A stretch of DNA of 64,000 bases, taken from the NCBI RefSeq assembly GCF_000729995.1, contig NZ_JNFG01000202.1, positions 186,001-250,000 of the forward strand. Reading direction: 5' to 3'. Both the position numbers and the translations under genes were made by a program. Each line of letters begins with the position of its first letter. The first letter of the stretch is position 1. The DNA is from Caballeronia sordidicola (GTDB lineage: Bacteria; Pseudomonadota; Gammaproteobacteria; Burkholderiales; Burkholderiaceae). Shown here one piece after another: positions 8,344 through 17,361 of the stretch. The notes under the pieces are model-generated. The model worked only from the letters and a program-made list of their open reading frames with translations. It was not told the origin of the DNA and did no database searches.

Positions 8344-9156
8344 TCATGGATTCGTGGGCGCGAAGTAAGGTGTGGTCGACAGCGGCACGCTGGGTCCGGC
8401 GAACGGCGAGTAAAGCGGCGACGACATGTCGTTGGAGTTGGTGCCCGTCCAGTCATTAGAGGTTGCACTCGACGAAGACGCGGCCGTTGCCGACGAAGCT
8501 GCCGCCGCCGACGACGCGGCGAAGACATGCGAGGCGCCCGACGCCGCCGCTGCGGCCGCCGCGGCTTCCGGACGACGTCGCGGTGGCGGCGACACGATCT
8601 TCTGAATGTCGCCCACGCGCTGCGCAGTCAACGGACTCTTCGATCCGAGCGCCTGCGCCCGCTTATACGATTCGCTCGCGAGCCGCAAATATAGATCGCC
8701 GAGATTTTCGTACGCCAGCGCGTAACTTGGATTCGCCTTCGTCGCCGTTTCGAGCGCTACGCGTGCTTCGTCGTAGTTTCCCTTCTTGGCGTAGAGCGCG
8801 GCAAGATTGTTATAAGGCTCGGGCAGTTCGGGGTAGGCCTGGGTGAGCTCGGTGAACGCAGTGATGGCTTCGTCATCCCGGTTCAAACGCGCGAGTACGG
8901 TCGCACGCTTGAACTTGGCCTGCACGTCGCGCGGGTTCGTTTTCAGGCGCGCGTCGAGTTGCGCGAGCGCGCTTGGCCATTGCTTCTGCGCAATAGCCAG
9001 GTCGATGGCGGGCGTGTCGTCCGCGGTGGCGGTGGAGACTTGTGCAAGCGCCGGCGCAACTGGCAAAAAAGTTGCGCCAAGTCCGAATGTGACGGTTGCA
9101 AGGGCGGTCGCCGCTAGCTTGGCAACGCTTGATGCGCGGCCGCTTGAAGGTTTCAT
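8344..9156 (-). CDS. Exported tetratricopeptide repeat protein
   Basis: 270 residues from ATG 9156 (MKPSSGRASSVAKLAATALA); the frame is open 11 codons farther but this start gives a good signal peptide ending PVAPALA. TPR units follow at about residues 55-165 (AIAQKQWPSALAQLDARLKT, RDDEAITAFTELTQAYPELP, GNYDEARVALETATKANPSY, LAYENLGDLYLRLASESYKR). After residue 185 comes a low-complexity Ala/Ser tail and a Pro/Ser-rich end. Probably a periplasmic scaffold or part of envelope assembly; no enzymatic motif. It stands between ppiA and cysS, divergent from the latter. A TATAAC hexamer at 9173-9178 on the minus strand may be its -10. Confidence 0.8.
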   Translation of the reverse strand: MKPSSGRASSVAKLAATALATVTFGLGATFLPVAPALAQVSTATADDTPAIDLAIAQKQWPSALAQLDARLKTNPRDVQAKFKRATVLARLNRDDEAITAFTELTQAYPELPEPYNNLAALYAKKGNYDEARVALETATKANPSYALAYENLGDLYLRLASESYKRAQALGSKSPLTAQRVGDIQKIVSPPPRRRPEAAAAAAAASGASHVFAASSAAAASSATAASSSSATSNDWTGTNSNDMSSPLYSPFAGPSVPLSTTPYFAPTNP

Positions 9157-9656
9157 AGGCTCTGGTCTGGATGTTATACTCCGGCCCATTCTAACAAAAC
9201 GTCTGCAACGTTCCGCTGAACGTCCAGACAGTCTTTACGCCACTCGCGGCCGCCTCCGTTTTGATTGCAGCGTGACCGTCATGTTTCTCGCGACGGCGCG
9301 CACCGTTCCCGGCGCTTCAAGTTCGAAGCCGGGCCGGGTCAAACATGTTGAACGTGCTGGAAACTTGCTGGAACGAACGTGTCGCCAAACGTTACATCGC
9401 TGATGTTCGCGTCGATTCGTTCTCTTCGCTGGTCTCATTGTCGTTCTCGATGTTGCCGTCGTTTCACGACTACCTGTAGCATGGGTCGCAGCAGCAGTGC
9501 AAAAAGCACCGTTGTGAAAGCACCATGGTTATCGGCAGCCAAAACAACGCGAGCGAATGCGAACGAACGCGGACCTGCAGCACGTTGTCACAACCGCCGT
9601 TACAACATTTGGCCAGCAGTCGAAACACGGATGTCCCGGCCCACGCACCATCGCCT
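9157..9656. other. Divergent intergenic region, 500 bp
   Basis: No protein gene supported. It must hold promoters for the TPR gene (minus) and cysS (plus). A bulged hairpin at 9308-9333 (CCCGGCGCTTC / GAAGCCGGG) has no T-run. Its length for a housekeeping region leaves room for a small RNA, but nothing specific is recognised. Confidence 0.5.
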
Positions 9657-11075
9657 ATGAACTCATTGCGCATCTACAACACGCTCGCGCGTGACAAGCA
9701 ACCTTTCGTGCCGCTCCGTGCCGGAGAAGTGCGCATGTATGTTTGTGGAATCACGGTGTATGACTATTGTCATGTCGGGCACGCACGCATGATGATCGTG
9801 TTCGATATTGTCCAGCGCTGGCTTCGCACGCTCGGATTCAACGTGACTTACGTGCGCAACATCACAGACATCGACGACAAGATCATTCGCCGCGCAGTGG
9901 AAAACGGCGAGTCGATCAAGGCGTTGACAGGGCGATTCATCCAGGCCATGTATGACGATCTCGATGCGCTCGGCGTAGCCCGCCCGGATCTCGAACCACG
10001 TGCGACCGACTTCGTCCCGCAGATGCTCGGCATGATCCAGACGCTCGTGCATAACGGTTATGCGTATCAGGGGAAAGACGGCGACGTGAACTATGCGGTG
10101 CGCAAGTTCGAGGGCTACGGCAAGCTGTCGGGCAAGTCGATCGAAGACTTGCGCGCCGGCGAGCGCGTGGCTGCTAACGACGCCAAGCAAGATCCGCTCG
10201 ACTTCGTATTATGGAAGCGCGCGAAGGAAGGGGAGCCGCCCGACACGGGCTGGGACTCGGCATGGGGGCGCGGCCGGCCGGGCTGGCATATCGAATGTTC
10301 GGCCATGGGCTGCACCTTGCTCGGCGATCGATTCGACATTCACGGCGGTGGTCAGGACCTGCAGTTTCCGCACCATGAGAATGAAATTGCGCAGAGCGAG
10401 GCGGCAACGGGCGTTCAGTTCGTGAACTACTGGATGCATAACGGCTTTGTGCAGATCGACAGCGAAAAGATGTCGAAGTCGCTCGGCAATTTCTTTACCA
10501 TCCGCGAAGTCCTCGAAAAATTCGATGCAGAAGTTGTGCGCTTTTTTATTGCGAGGGCACACTATCGTTCGCCGCTCAATTACAGCGACGTTCATATAGA
10601 AGATGCACGTGGGGCGCTCACGCGGTTGTATACGGCATTGAAAGACGTGACGCCGGATGCTGGGCCGCTTGACTGGAACGAAGCGCATGCGCAACGTTTT
10701 AGCGCCGCGATGAACGACGACTTCAACACGCCGGTTGCGATCGCCGTGTTGTTCGAATTGGCGAGCGAAGTGAATCGCTCGCAGGACACCGTGCTTGCAC
10801 GTCAATTGAAGGAACTGGCCGCTCTGCTCGGGCTGTTGCAACGCGAGCCGCGTGCGTTTCTTCAGGACACACCGCGAAGCGGTCGCAATAGTGATGGCGA
10901 AGAGGCTGCAGAAAACCTCACGCCTGCCGATATAGACAAGATGATCGCCGCTCGCGTTGCTGCGAAGCAGGCAAAGAACTATGCCGAAGCAGACCGGATT
11001 CGCGCCGAATTGCTCGAAGCCGGTATTGCACTTGAAGACAAACCGGGTGGGTTGACCGAATGGCGTCGCGCTTAA
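9657..11075 (+). CDS. cysS: Cysteinyl-tRNA synthetase
   Basis: 472 residues. It charges tRNA-Cys. The class I signatures are present: the zinc/substrate site MYVCGITVYDYCHVGHARMM with the HIGH-like HVGH, the zinc ligands in WHIECSAMG and HHENEIAQSE, and the KMSKS loop (EKMSKSLGNFF). The start at 9657 (MNSLRIYNTL) matches the family N-terminus; the upstream extension of the open frame is discarded. It is followed 44 bases later by an alkA-type glycosylase gene, so the two may be cotranscribed. Confidence 0.97.
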   Translation: MNSLRIYNTLARDKQPFVPLRAGEVRMYVCGITVYDYCHVGHARMMIVFDIVQRWLRTLGFNVTYVRNITDIDDKIIRRAVENGESIKALTGRFIQAMYDDLDALGVARPDLEPRATDFVPQMLGMIQTLVHNGYAYQGKDGDVNYAVRKFEGYGKLSGKSIEDLRAGERVAANDAKQDPLDFVLWKRAKEGEPPDTGWDSAWGRGRPGWHIECSAMGCTLLGDRFDIHGGGQDLQFPHHENEIAQSEAATGVQFVNYWMHNGFVQIDSEKMSKSLGNFFTIREVLEKFDAEVVRFFIARAHYRSPLNYSDVHIEDARGALTRLYTALKDVTPDAGPLDWNEAHAQRFSAAMNDDFNTPVAIAVLFELASEVNRSQDTVLARQLKELAALLGLLQREPRAFLQDTPRSGRNSDGEEAAENLTPADIDKMIAARVAAKQAKNYAEADRIRAELLEAGIALEDKPGGLTEWRRA

Positions 11076-11116
11076 GCGCCTCTCGTTCCCTTTGATCGAC
11101 TCGCCAGGTAGGAGGC

Positions 11117-12196
11117 ATGATGGCAACCGCCAGAAAGGCGCCGGCTAAACGAGCCGCGTCCGGTAGTACCGCAGCGCCGCCAAGCAAGGTCGCGCGGCGT
11201 GCGCAAGTGAAAACGTCGAAGGTATCGACGCCGGAGGCGAAGCTCGCTAACGGTGCTGCCCTGGATGGAGAACGCAAGACGGCATCGAAAAAACGTGCAG
11301 TCAATGGCGTGGCCCATGACGGCGTTGCTAAAACGAACGGTCTCGCTCGTGCACGCAAGACAGTGCGGGCAGCGGCGCCGAAAGCGTCGCTGAAGAAGGC
11401 GAGCGGCGACGCCAATGGCGTGCTCGAGGTGAAAGCCGATGAGACCGGCATCAGCGCCGGTGCCACGCAGGCGCTCGTGCGCGCTCCGCAGAACGACGGC
11501 GAGATTGTCCGCAAGTCGCGTGCGGTCACGGCCGAGAAAACCGTGCCGGTGCAGACGCCCGGGTTGTCGGCGGAAGCGGCTCGTCCCGAGTATTGGGACA
11601 AGGCCTGCGCCGATCTCGTCAAGCGCGACCGTATCCTCAAGAAACTGATTCCGAAGTTTGGCCCGGTGCATCTGATCAATCGCGATGATCCGTTCACCAC
11701 GCTTGCGCGTTCGGTTGTCGGCCAGCAAATTTCCGTGACGGCTGCTCAGGCCATCTGGAAACGCGTGGAGGGTGCGTGCCCGACGCTCGCGCCGCAGCAG
11801 TTCATCAAGGTGGGGCCGGCGAAGTTGCAGTCGTGTGGGTTATCGAAGCGCAAGTCCGAATATATCCTCGACCTCGCGCAGCATTTCGTGTCAGGCGCGC
11901 TGCATGTGAATAGCTGGACATCCATGGAAGATGAAGCCGTGATCGCGGAGTTGACGCAGATTCGCGGCATCGGCCGGTGGACGGCGGAAATGTTCCTGAT
12001 CTTCAACTTGTCTCGCCCGGATGTCCTACCGCTCGACGACCTCGGCCTGATCCAGGCGATCAGCGTCAACTATTTCAGCGGCGAACCCGTGACCCGCAGT
12101 GAAGCTCGCGAAGTCGCGGCTAACTGGGAACCGTGGCGCACTGTTGCGACCTGGTACATGTGGCGCAGCCTTTACCCCGTCCCCGCCGTACACTAA
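11117..12196 (+). CDS. alkA: DNA-3-methyladenine glycosylase II with long basic N-terminal tail
   Basis: 359 residues; tandem ATGs at 11117 and 11120, the second better spaced from AGGAGG. The catalytic domain starts near residue 155 (LIPKFGPVHLINRDDPFTTL) and shows VVGQQISVTAAQ, the helix-hairpin-helix QIRGIGRWTAEMFLIFNLSR and the catalytic Asp in LPLDDLGL. It excises alkylated purines in base excision repair. The first 150 residues are Ala/Lys/Arg-rich low complexity (KAPAKRAASGSTAAP, KVARRAQVKTSKVS), resembling histone-H1-like tails, and probably bind DNA nonspecifically. It lies between cysS and accA, a conserved order in Burkholderia. Confidence 0.9.
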   Translation: MMATARKAPAKRAASGSTAAPPSKVARRAQVKTSKVSTPEAKLANGAALDGERKTASKKRAVNGVAHDGVAKTNGLARARKTVRAAAPKASLKKASGDANGVLEVKADETGISAGATQALVRAPQNDGEIVRKSRAVTAEKTVPVQTPGLSAEAARPEYWDKACADLVKRDRILKKLIPKFGPVHLINRDDPFTTLARSVVGQQISVTAAQAIWKRVEGACPTLAPQQFIKVGPAKLQSCGLSKRKSEYILDLAQHFVSGALHVNSWTSMEDEAVIAELTQIRGIGRWTAEMFLIFNLSRPDVLPLDDLGLIQAISVNYFSGEPVTRSEAREVAANWEPWRTVATWYMWRSLYPVPAVH

Positions 12197-12232
12197 ATTC
12201 TGCCGGTTGCAGTTGTTCGACTATTGATATCT

Positions 12233-12238
12233 TATAAT
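12233..12238 (+). promoter_or_regulatory. Possible -10 element of accA promoter
   Basis: A perfect TATAAT about 78 bases before the accA start in the alkA-accA gap. The -35 is unclear (TTGTTC or TTGCAG at poor spacing). The hexamer sits in a symmetrical AT-rich patch, CTATTGAT...ATCGATAG (12221-12244). Confidence 0.4.
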
Positions 12239-12315
12239 CGATAGTTGCGACCCGAAATTTAGTGAGGCGGGCGCGGTTAGAATACGCGCTGCCCGATGCT
12301 TTAGGATTCGAACAT

Positions 12316-13287
12316 ATGAAGACCACGTTTCTGGATTTCGAACAGCCTATCGCTGAACTCGAAGCGAAGATCGAAGAATTGCGCTTCGTTCAGGACGATT
12401 CCGCTGTCGATATTTCGGAAGAAATCGAGCGGCTGTCGAAGAAGAGCCAGCAACTCACCAAAGATCTTTATGCAAACCTGACCCCCTGGCAGGTTTCACA
12501 GATCGCGCGCCATCCGCAGCGCCCGTACACGCTCGACTATGTGAACGAGCTTTTCACCGACTTCCACGAACTCCACGGCGATCGCTCTTATGCGGACGAT
12601 CTGGCTATTGTCGGCGGTCTGGCGCGTTTCAACGGCCAGCCGTGCATGGTGATCGGCCAGCAGAAGGGCCGCGACACGAAAGAGCGCGCAGCGCGCAATT
12701 TCGGCATGCCGCGCCCGGAGGGGTATCGAAAGGCTGAGCGGCTCATGCGGCTTGCGGAGAAATTCGGCTTGCCGATTTTCACATTCATCGACACCCCCGG
12801 TGCGTATCCCGGTATTGGGGCAGAGGAGCGTGGGCAGTCGGAAGCAATCGGCCGTAATCTGTATGTGATGGCCGAACTGAAGACGCCGATTGTGGCGACC
12901 ATCATCGGCGAAGGCGGTTCTGGCGGCGCGCTCGCCATTGCTGTTGCCGACAGCGTGCTGATGCTGCAATTCTCAACTTATTCGGTGATTTCGCCCGAGG
13001 GCTGCGCGTCCATCTTGTGGAAGAGCGCGGCGAAGGCGCCGGAAGCGGCCGAAGCGCTGGGTTTGACGGCTCACCGGTTGAAGGCATTGGGACTGATCGA
13101 CAAGATCGTCAACGAGCCGCTGGGCGGCGCGCATCGCGATCCGAAAGGCATGGCTGCATTGCTGCGCCGTGCATTAGCCGATACGCTGCGCCAGTTCCAC
13201 GGCATGAATGCGCTAGACGTTCGCGCGCGCCGCTTCGACAAGCTGATGGCATACGGCAAGTTCAAGGAAAACCTGCCGGGTGCGTGA
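12316..13287 (+). CDS. accA: Acetyl-CoA carboxylase carboxyltransferase subunit alpha
   Basis: 323 residues. With AccD it transfers the carboxyl group from biotin-BCCP to acetyl-CoA, the committed step of fatty acid synthesis. The start at 12316 (MKTTFLDFEQPIAELEAKIE) is the family N-terminus. Key segments: QKGRDTKERAARNFGMPRPE, FIDTPGAYPGIGAEERGQSE, IGEGGSGGALAIAVADSVLM and SPEGCASILWK, which build the crotonase-fold active site. accD is not in the window, as usual. tilS follows on the same strand after about 115 bases. Confidence 0.97.
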   Translation: MKTTFLDFEQPIAELEAKIEELRFVQDDSAVDISEEIERLSKKSQQLTKDLYANLTPWQVSQIARHPQRPYTLDYVNELFTDFHELHGDRSYADDLAIVGGLARFNGQPCMVIGQQKGRDTKERAARNFGMPRPEGYRKAERLMRLAEKFGLPIFTFIDTPGAYPGIGAEERGQSEAIGRNLYVMAELKTPIVATIIGEGGSGGALAIAVADSVLMLQFSTYSVISPEGCASILWKSAAKAPEAAEALGLTAHRLKALGLIDKIVNEPLGGAHRDPKGMAALLRRALADTLRQFHGMNALDVRARRFDKLMAYGKFKENLPGA

Positions 13288-13345
13288 AGCTTGAGTGCGG
13301 CGCTCACGCTTCCCTCCATGCAGTTTGCCCTGACAGGCTGCCGTT

Positions 13346-13375
13346 AAGGTGCCTCGAAGGTGCCTCGAAGGTGCC
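13346..13375. repeat. 11-bp tandem repeat, 2.7 copies
   Basis: The unit AAGGTGCCTCG occurs at 13346-13356 and 13357-13367 and partly (AAGGTGCC) at 13368-13375, in the gap between accA and tilS just before the tilS start. Confidence 0.9.
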
Positions 13376-13403
13376 GTGCAGGCAACTTAACAAGCCGACT
13401 TCC

Positions 13404-14843
13404 GTGACATCCTCCGACATTGATACTCCCGCCAGCCGCCTCGTGATCGATGCGGTGCGCGCGGCGTTCGTCGATGTGCTGGCTTCCCCTGAACCCTGCA
13501 TCGCCGTTGCCCTCAGCGGCGGTCTCGACTCGACCGCGCTGCTCGATGCCGCCGTTCGATGCGCGGGACAAACGCGTGTCATCGCGTTGCACATTCATCA
13601 CGGCTTGAGTCCGAACGCCGACGCCTGGGCCGCACATTGTCACGCGTTCGCGCAAACGTTGGATGTCCCGTTCGCGTCGCGTCAGGTCGACGTGGTGCGC
13701 GAAGGCGGCGAGAGTCTGGAAGCGGCGGCGCGGGACGCGCGTTATCGCGCGCTCGATGAGTTGTGCGCCGAGCACGGCGCAAGCGCGTTGTGGCTCGCGC
13801 ATCATGCCGACGATCAGGCGGAAACCGTGTTGCTGCAATTGCTGCGCGGCGCGGGCGTGGCCGGGCTTGCTGCGATGGCGCCGCAACGCGCCGATGGCGC
13901 CTCCACGCCGCGCGTGCGGCCGTTATTGCATCTGTTGCGTGCACAACTCGAGCATTACGCGCATGAACGCGATCTACGCTGGATCGACGACGAATCGAAC
14001 GCCGATACCCGCTATGCCCGCAACGCACTGCGTCATGACGTGCTACCTGCACTCGCTGTGCATTTCCCCGGTTTCCGCGATGCGCTCGCGCGGACCGCGT
14101 CGCATGCGGCATCGGCGCAGAGGTTGCTCGATGAACTCGCGCGTATCGATATGACTTCGGCGCAAGGTGACGATGAGGGGGCGCTGACCTTGTCAGCGGT
14201 ACTCGCTTTCGACGATGAACGCGCAATCAACTTGCTGCGCTACTGGATGCGTTCGCTCGGTCTGCAGGCGGCATCGGCGGCGCGTATTGGCGAGGTGCTG
14301 CGGCAATTGCGCGACGCCGCAGTTTCCAGGGACGGCCACGCATTGCGCATCGATCACGCCGGGTCTTGCTTGCGGGCGTATCGTAACGCGATCTTTTGGG
14401 AAAAGGGCGACAGCGCGGACCCCGCCGATCTCGACGATGGGGCAAATCCCGCCCGCATGGCGAGTGTACTCAACTGGGATGGCGAAAGTATCTGGCGCCT
14501 GCCGCATTGGCGCGGGACGTTTGTGTTCAAGCCCGCGGAGTCAGACGATGCAGACGCGGTTTCCGAAGCCACGCTGCGCGCGGCGCCACTTTGCGCGCGT
14601 TCGCGCGCGGGTGGCGAGCGCTTGCGCCTGAGTGCGGATGGACCGGGCCGGACACTGAAAAACCTGTTTCAGGAGCGCGGTGTGCCGGGCTGGAAACGCG
14701 ACGTCCCGCTGGTGTTTCTCGGCGAGACCTTGTTGTTCGTGCCGTCGATCGGCGTCAATCGGGCATGCACCGAAGTCAGCGGTAAGGGCGATCAGGTCAG
14801 GTATAGGCGGATCGAGTGGCAACCGGATCTCGTGATTGCCTGA
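13404..14843 (+). CDS. tilS: tRNA(Ile)-lysidine synthetase TilS
   Basis: 479 residues from GTG 13404. TilS converts C34 of tRNA-Ile(CAU) to lysidine, essential for reading AUA. The N-terminal PP-loop ATPase motif is AVALSGGLDSTALLDAAV at about residue 35, followed by LHIHHGLSPNADAW, LAHHADDQAETVLLQLLRGA and RWIDDESNADTRYARNALRH. The C-terminal TilS domain (LRLSADGPGRTLKNLFQERG, VPGWKRDVPLVF) is present. The frame is open far upstream through accA, but that part is a shadow; GTG is the first sensible start after accA. The ribosome site is weak. Confidence 0.93.
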   Translation: MTSSDIDTPASRLVIDAVRAAFVDVLASPEPCIAVALSGGLDSTALLDAAVRCAGQTRVIALHIHHGLSPNADAWAAHCHAFAQTLDVPFASRQVDVVREGGESLEAAARDARYRALDELCAEHGASALWLAHHADDQAETVLLQLLRGAGVAGLAAMAPQRADGASTPRVRPLLHLLRAQLEHYAHERDLRWIDDESNADTRYARNALRHDVLPALAVHFPGFRDALARTASHAASAQRLLDELARIDMTSAQGDDEGALTLSAVLAFDDERAINLLRYWMRSLGLQAASAARIGEVLRQLRDAAVSRDGHALRIDHAGSCLRAYRNAIFWEKGDSADPADLDDGANPARMASVLNWDGESIWRLPHWRGTFVFKPAESDDADAVSEATLRAAPLCARSRAGGERLRLSADGPGRTLKNLFQERGVPGWKRDVPLVFLGETLLFVPSIGVNRACTEVSGKGDQVRYRRIEWQPDLVIA

Positions 14844-15316
14844 CCTCGAACGGCTAGCGGACGCACACGCACGCTGTATCTGCACGGGTCCTGGCGAGCG
14901 AAACCCCATCTGCCCCGATTTCTCCGTGTCTCATGCGCGCGAATAAATCCCGGTATGCTTTTCTTGCGGACACCTACGAACGGCCCTCGAGCGAGTCGAA
15001 TCGCCCGTTCCGGCTTGTGTTTTAGACCTCGATCGGGTACGTTTACCGGTTTCCCGCAACGCTTTTCAAGCAGCTTTTCCGTCCAGAAGACGCGTTTTTA
15101 GCCGCCGGAATTGCATTTTGCGCGCGAGCCATCCTTGCGCGTGCGGCTACCGCGCTTCGTCGTCACGCTTAAGTCGTCGATCGCACCGATCCAGGGCGTT
15201 GCTTGTGTTTTCGTCAAGCGGCTTCTGATCCAATACGTGAAACATGTGCAGCACGTGCAATACGCGGCGCATCAAACGGCGCGCGAGCGCGGCTTTTCCT
15301 CCTGTTCAAAACGACA
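14844..15316. other. Intergenic region tilS / lysC, 473 bp
   Basis: Presumably carries the lysC promoter. I looked for a lysine riboswitch and found none, and no obvious terminator or small gene. Confidence 0.5.
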
Positions 15317-16567
15317 ATGGCACTCATCGTACATAAATACGGCGGCACTTCGATGGGCTCGGTCGAGCGCATCAAGAACGTCGCCAAGCGCGTCGCGAAA
15401 TGGCACAAGGCCGGCCACAAGATGGTCGTCGTCCCGTCGGCCATGTCCGGCGAAACGAACCGCCTGCTAGGCCTCGCGCGCGAAATCACCGCCCACCCCG
15501 ACCCACGCGAACTCGACATGATCGCCTCAACCGGCGAGCAAGTCAGCGTCGGACTGCTCGCGATTGCGTTGCAAGCGGAAGGGCTGGAAGCGGTCAGCTA
15601 CGCCGGCTGGCAAGTGCCGATCAAGACCGACAGCGCGTTCACGAAAGCACGCATTAGCGACATCGACGGCACGCGTGTGCTCGCCGATCTCGACGCAGGC
15701 AAGGTCGTGGTGGTCACAGGCTTCCAGGGCGTCGATCCGGACGGGCATATTGCCACGCTGGGACGCGGTGGTTCGGACACATCGGCGGTCGCGATTGCGG
15801 CGGCGTTGAAAGCCGACGAATGCCTGATCTATACGGACGTTGACGGTGTCTACACCACGGACCCGCGCGTGGTTGAAGAAGCGCGCAGGCTGGATCGCGT
15901 GACGTTCGAAGAGATGCTGGAAATGGCGAGCCTCGGGTCGAAGGTGCTGCAGATCCGCTCGGTGGAATTCGCCGGCAAATATCAGGTCAAGACGCGCGTG
16001 TTGTCGAGCCTGACGGACCCGTTGATTCCGCTCGAAACCGAAATGCGCTCGGGCACCCTGATTACTTTTGAAGAAGACGAGACCATGGAAAAAGCTGTTA
16101 TCTCGGGCATCGCATTTCAGCGCGACGAAGCGCGCATTGCCGTGATGGGCGTGCCCGACAAGCCGGGTATTGCGTACCAGATCCTCGGACCGGTGGCCGA
16201 TGCGAATATCGATATCGACATGATCATTCAGAACACGAGCGTGGACGGTAAGACCGACTTTACGTTCACGGTTGGCCGCGGCGATTACGCGCATGCCATG
16301 GAGATCCTGTCGAGCCAGGTGAAGGACCACGTGAAGGCCGAGCAGGTGCGTGGCGATCCGAAGGTGTCGAAGGTGTCGGTGGTTGGCGTGGGCATGCGCT
16401 CGCATGTGGGTATTGCGAGCACGATGTTCCGTACGCTGGCGGAAGAGGGCATCAATATCCAGATGATCTCGACGTCGGAGATCAAGATCTCGGTGCTTAT
16501 CGACGAAAAATATACCGAGCTCGCCGTGCGCGCGCTGCATAAGGTATTTGAGCTCGATCGCGGCTGA
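15317..16567 (+). CDS. lysC: Aspartate kinase
   Basis: 416 residues. It phosphorylates L-aspartate, the first step to lysine, threonine and methionine. The start at 15317 (MALIVHKYGGTSMGSVERIK) carries the KYGGTS kinase signature; GRGGSDTSAVAIAAALKADE is the second kinase motif. Two ACT domains for feedback control fill residues about 260-416 (AVMGVPDKPGIAYQILGPVA, VVGVGMRSHVGIASTMFRTL). The size and paired ACT layout fit the alpha chain of the Gram-positive and betaproteobacterial type, where an internal start at a GTG/ATG near the middle may give a separate beta chain. No lysine riboswitch is visible upstream. Confidence 0.96.
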   Translation: MALIVHKYGGTSMGSVERIKNVAKRVAKWHKAGHKMVVVPSAMSGETNRLLGLAREITAHPDPRELDMIASTGEQVSVGLLAIALQAEGLEAVSYAGWQVPIKTDSAFTKARISDIDGTRVLADLDAGKVVVVTGFQGVDPDGHIATLGRGGSDTSAVAIAAALKADECLIYTDVDGVYTTDPRVVEEARRLDRVTFEEMLEMASLGSKVLQIRSVEFAGKYQVKTRVLSSLTDPLIPLETEMRSGTLITFEEDETMEKAVISGIAFQRDEARIAVMGVPDKPGIAYQILGPVADANIDIDMIIQNTSVDGKTDFTFTVGRGDYAHAMEILSSQVKDHVKAEQVRGDPKVSKVSVVGVGMRSHVGIASTMFRTLAEEGINIQMISTSEIKISVLIDEKYTELAVRALHKVFELDRG

Positions 16568-16697
16568 AGACACGCGGGAAACGGCGCGGGTGTGTCAGTG
16601 CAGGGTGTTTTATGGCTGTGGTCGAAATGGGCCGCGCAATAAGCTGCAACGTGCTGTTTGATGCAATTCACGAGATGAAAAATTTTGTCTCATGAAA

Positions 16698-16726
16698 TTG
16701 ACCCGCGGCGGCTAACCCGCTATCAT
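16698..16726 (+). promoter_or_regulatory. Sigma-70 promoter of tRNA-Ser
   Basis: TTGACC (16698-16703), exactly 17 bases, TATCAT (16721-16726), ending 41 bases before the tRNA. The near-consensus pair and GC-rich stretch after the -10 fit a stable-RNA promoter. Confidence 0.75.
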
Positions 16727-16767
16727 CTTGGCTTCGTCGCGCTGACTCCCGCGTGACAGAAAGTGCA

Positions 16768-16861
16768 GGAGACGTGGCCGAGAGGTTGAAGGTACTCCCC
16801 TGCTAAGGGAGCATCTGGGCTAAAACCTGGATCGAGGGTTCGAATCCCTCCGTCTCCGCCA
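16768..16861 (+). tRNA. tRNA-Ser (anticodon GCU)
   Basis: 94 bases including an encoded CCA. The acceptor stem GGAGACG / CGTCTCC pairs perfectly, the anticodon loop is CTGCTAA, a long variable arm (class II) follows, and the T loop is GGTTCGAATCC. It reads AGC/AGU codons. An intrinsic terminator follows at once. Confidence 0.97.
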
Positions 16862-16874
16862 GAAGAATGCAAAG

Positions 16875-16912
16875 CCCCGTAGGTCTAACGACTTACGGGG
16901 TTTTTGTTTTTT
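16875..16912 (+). terminator. Terminator of tRNA-Ser
   Basis: Stem CCCCGTA / TACGGGG (16875-16881 / 16894-16900) with a further GTC/GAC pairing, followed by a run of T with two other bases to 16912. Confidence 0.85.
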
Positions 16913-16922
16913 GGGGCGCGAA

Positions 16923-17291
16923 ATGAATCATAGGCGGCGAACGTTGATTCAACGCTATCCCCCACATCCTGGCTCGCTGCTGCGCGAGGATGTTTTGCCG
17001 GCTCTGGGTCTTACGGTAAGCGAGGCGGCCGAGCAACTCGGCGTGTCCCGTGCGACCCTCTCACGGGTTATCAATGAGCACGCTGCTATCAGTCCGGAGA
17101 TGGCTGCGAGGCTTGAGCAGTGGAAAACCGGATCATCCGCGCTCGGCTGGTTGCAAATGCAAGTCAAATACGACATGTGGCAACTTCGCGCGAAGGGAAT
17201 TCCAAAGGTCGCTCCGGCGCGCCCCGGCGTGCACGCCCAGGCCGCTCGAGCGCCCGTGGTTACGGATGGAGCGCACGCATTGGCCTACTGA
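16923..17291 (+). CDS. HigA-type XRE antitoxin/regulator, no toxin beside it
   Basis: 122 residues from ATG 16923 (MNHRRRTLIQRYPPHPGSLL). The opening PPHPGSLLREDVLPALGLTV is the signature of HigA/VapA-type antitoxins, followed by the helix-turn-helix VSEAAEQLGVSRATLSRVIN and a dimer segment SPEMAARLEQWKTGSSALGW. The last 40 residues are Ala/Pro-rich and unlike the short HigA end. In a normal higBA pair the RelE-like toxin lies directly upstream; here that place is the tRNA-Ser terminator 11 bases before, so the toxin is missing. The promoter is unclear; the gene may depend on tRNA readthrough or on a promoter inside the terminator region. Confidence 0.85.
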   Translation: MNHRRRTLIQRYPPHPGSLLREDVLPALGLTVSEAAEQLGVSRATLSRVINEHAAISPEMAARLEQWKTGSSALGWLQMQVKYDMWQLRAKGIPKVAPARPGVHAQAARAPVVTDGAHALAY

Positions 17292-17361
17292 CTTGACCGG
17301 CGGGTGGTTAGTGTACCGGTTCAAGATATTTCGTCAGGTTGACTAATGAAGTAGTCAACCC

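Noticed and set aside
9308..9333. Hairpin that could be a terminator before cysS
   Set aside because: The stem is bulged and no T-run follows.
14844..15316. Possible lysine riboswitch before lysC
   Set aside because: No conserved stem-loop elements of the lysine aptamer could be found by eye.
15527..16573. 348-residue minus-strand frame
   Set aside because: Antisense to lysC; composition is that of a reverse-frame shadow.
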